Shown here: one piece after another, positions 4,939 through 5,315 of the stretch
Layout: each line of letters begins with the position of its first letter
How positions within the stretch are numbered: the first letter of the stretch is position 1
NCBI GenBank assembly: GCA_002787075.1
Contig: PCVT01000089.1
Location: 206 to 5,520, forward strand
From: Parcubacteria group bacterium CG11_big_fil_rev_8_21_14_0_20_41_14
Lineage (GTDB): Bacteria > Patescibacteriota > Patescibacteriia > UBA2169
Length of the DNA: 5,315 nt
Reading direction: 5' to 3'
Notes under the pieces: generated by a model
The model's input: the letters and a program-made list of their open reading frames with translations, nothing else
The model's database searches: none
What the model was told of the DNA's origin: nothing
Made by a program: the position numbers and the translations under genes

Positions 4939-5315
4939 TTATGCAATAAACCCTTGGCTCTGAATTTTCCAGAGTGTTTTGTAGATGCCGGCGCGCTTTG
5001 CCAATTGCTGGTGTGTTCCCGTGTCAACCACTTCGCCTTTGTCCATAACAACAATTCGATCCATCTTCAGAATAGTGGAGAGCCGATGCGCGATGACAAT
5101 GGTTGTTTTGTCGCGCATTAATTCTTCTAAGGCCTGCTGAATGTAAGATTCTGACTCACTGTCCAAGCTGGAAGTTGCCTCATCCAGAATCAGAATAGGA
5201 GTATTCGCCAGAATCGCGCGCGCAATGGCAATGCGCTGGCGCTCTCCGCCAGAAAGCTTTATGCCGCGTTCGCCCACAAAGGTATTATATTTTTCAGGTA
5301 GATTTTCCGCTAACA
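4939..5315 (-). CDS. ABC exporter ATP-binding domain, C-terminal part (runs off window)
   Basis: The last 124 residues of an ABC transporter nucleotide-binding domain, entering from the right edge as [17 protein letters not shown]. In order it shows the signature [14 protein letters not shown] (LSGGE at about 5256-5242), Walker B ILILDEA with D-loop SSLD, the H-loop VIAHRLS, and the usual close [30 protein letters not shown]. The [13 protein letters not shown] approach to the signature and the end about 20 residues after GxHxxL are typical of MsbA/LmrA-type exporters, in which membrane domain and ATPase are one protein; the membrane part and Walker A lie outside. The substrate (lipid, drug or peptide) cannot be told. 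The frame is open across the edge, so the GTG at 5277 is an internal Val and not the start. The gene converges on typA with a 79-bp gap. Confidence 0.95.
   Translation of the reverse strand, partial: LAENLPEKYNTFVGERGIKLSGGERQRIAIARAILANTPILILDEATSSLDSESESYIQQALEELMRDKTTIVIAHRLSTILKMDRIVVMDKGEVVDTGTHQQLAKRAGIYKTLWKIQSQGFIA

Noticed and set aside
4927..5121. 64-codon plus-strand frame at the right edge
   Set aside because: It is antisense to the ABC ATPase Walker B and H-loop region, which is certain.

Overview
The window looks like a piece of a bacterial chromosome from the Candidate Phyla Radiation (Patescibacteria, probably a Parcubacteria-type lineage). The reasons are the short gene set of housekeeping and small accessory genes, mixed AT-rich base composition, poor Shine-Dalgarno signals with one probable leaderless mRNA, dense small palindromic repeats, and an in-frame palindromic insert reading SSSAKATADK inside typA. 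I associate that peptide with repeat insertions in CPR proteins from memory; I have not searched it. UGA is used as a stop (end of the nucleotidyltransferase gene) and no in-frame UGA is needed anywhere, so the code is standard and not that of Gracilibacteria or Absconditabacteria.

Layout. 1-1290 (+) is a DEAD-box RNA helicase with a basic RG-rich tail; its true start is probably just outside the window. It ends in a perfect palindromic intrinsic terminator (1314-1347). Next comes a short control region with a consensus DnaA-box 9-mer, a 10-bp tandem repeat and an extended -10 promoter. This promoter sits directly before a two-gene cassette (1411-1975, +) whose products resemble a HicB-like antitoxin and a HicA-like toxin. 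The two genes overlap by 8 bp, and both histidines of the usual HicA GSHH-type motif are replaced by acidic residues. 2112-2810 (+) encodes a stand-alone polymerase-beta-fold nucleotidyltransferase with an alpha-helical C-terminal half.

The 213-bp gap at 2811-3023 contains no gene, but it is full of structure: a candidate promoter, a double hairpin with a U-tract, and 2.6 tandem copies of a C5/G5 hairpin repeat. The last repeat copy carries the ribosome-binding site of typA. typA (3024-4859, +) is a full-length ribosome-associated translational GTPase carrying an in-frame insert of about 13 residues between switch I and switch II. Two palindromes separate it from the convergent 3' end of an ABC exporter ATPase gene (4939-5315, -), which runs off the window.

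How the genes relate. The helicase and TypA both act on RNA or ribosomes and are core genes. The HicBA-like pair and the nucleotidyltransferase are a small accessory island between them, each apparently with its own promoter. The ABC gene is an independent unit on the other strand. The most unusual content is the repeat biology (shared terminator palindromes, the repeat-borne typA ribosome-binding site, the in-frame palindrome) and the atypical HicBA-like cassette. I do not see a clearly new multi-gene system.
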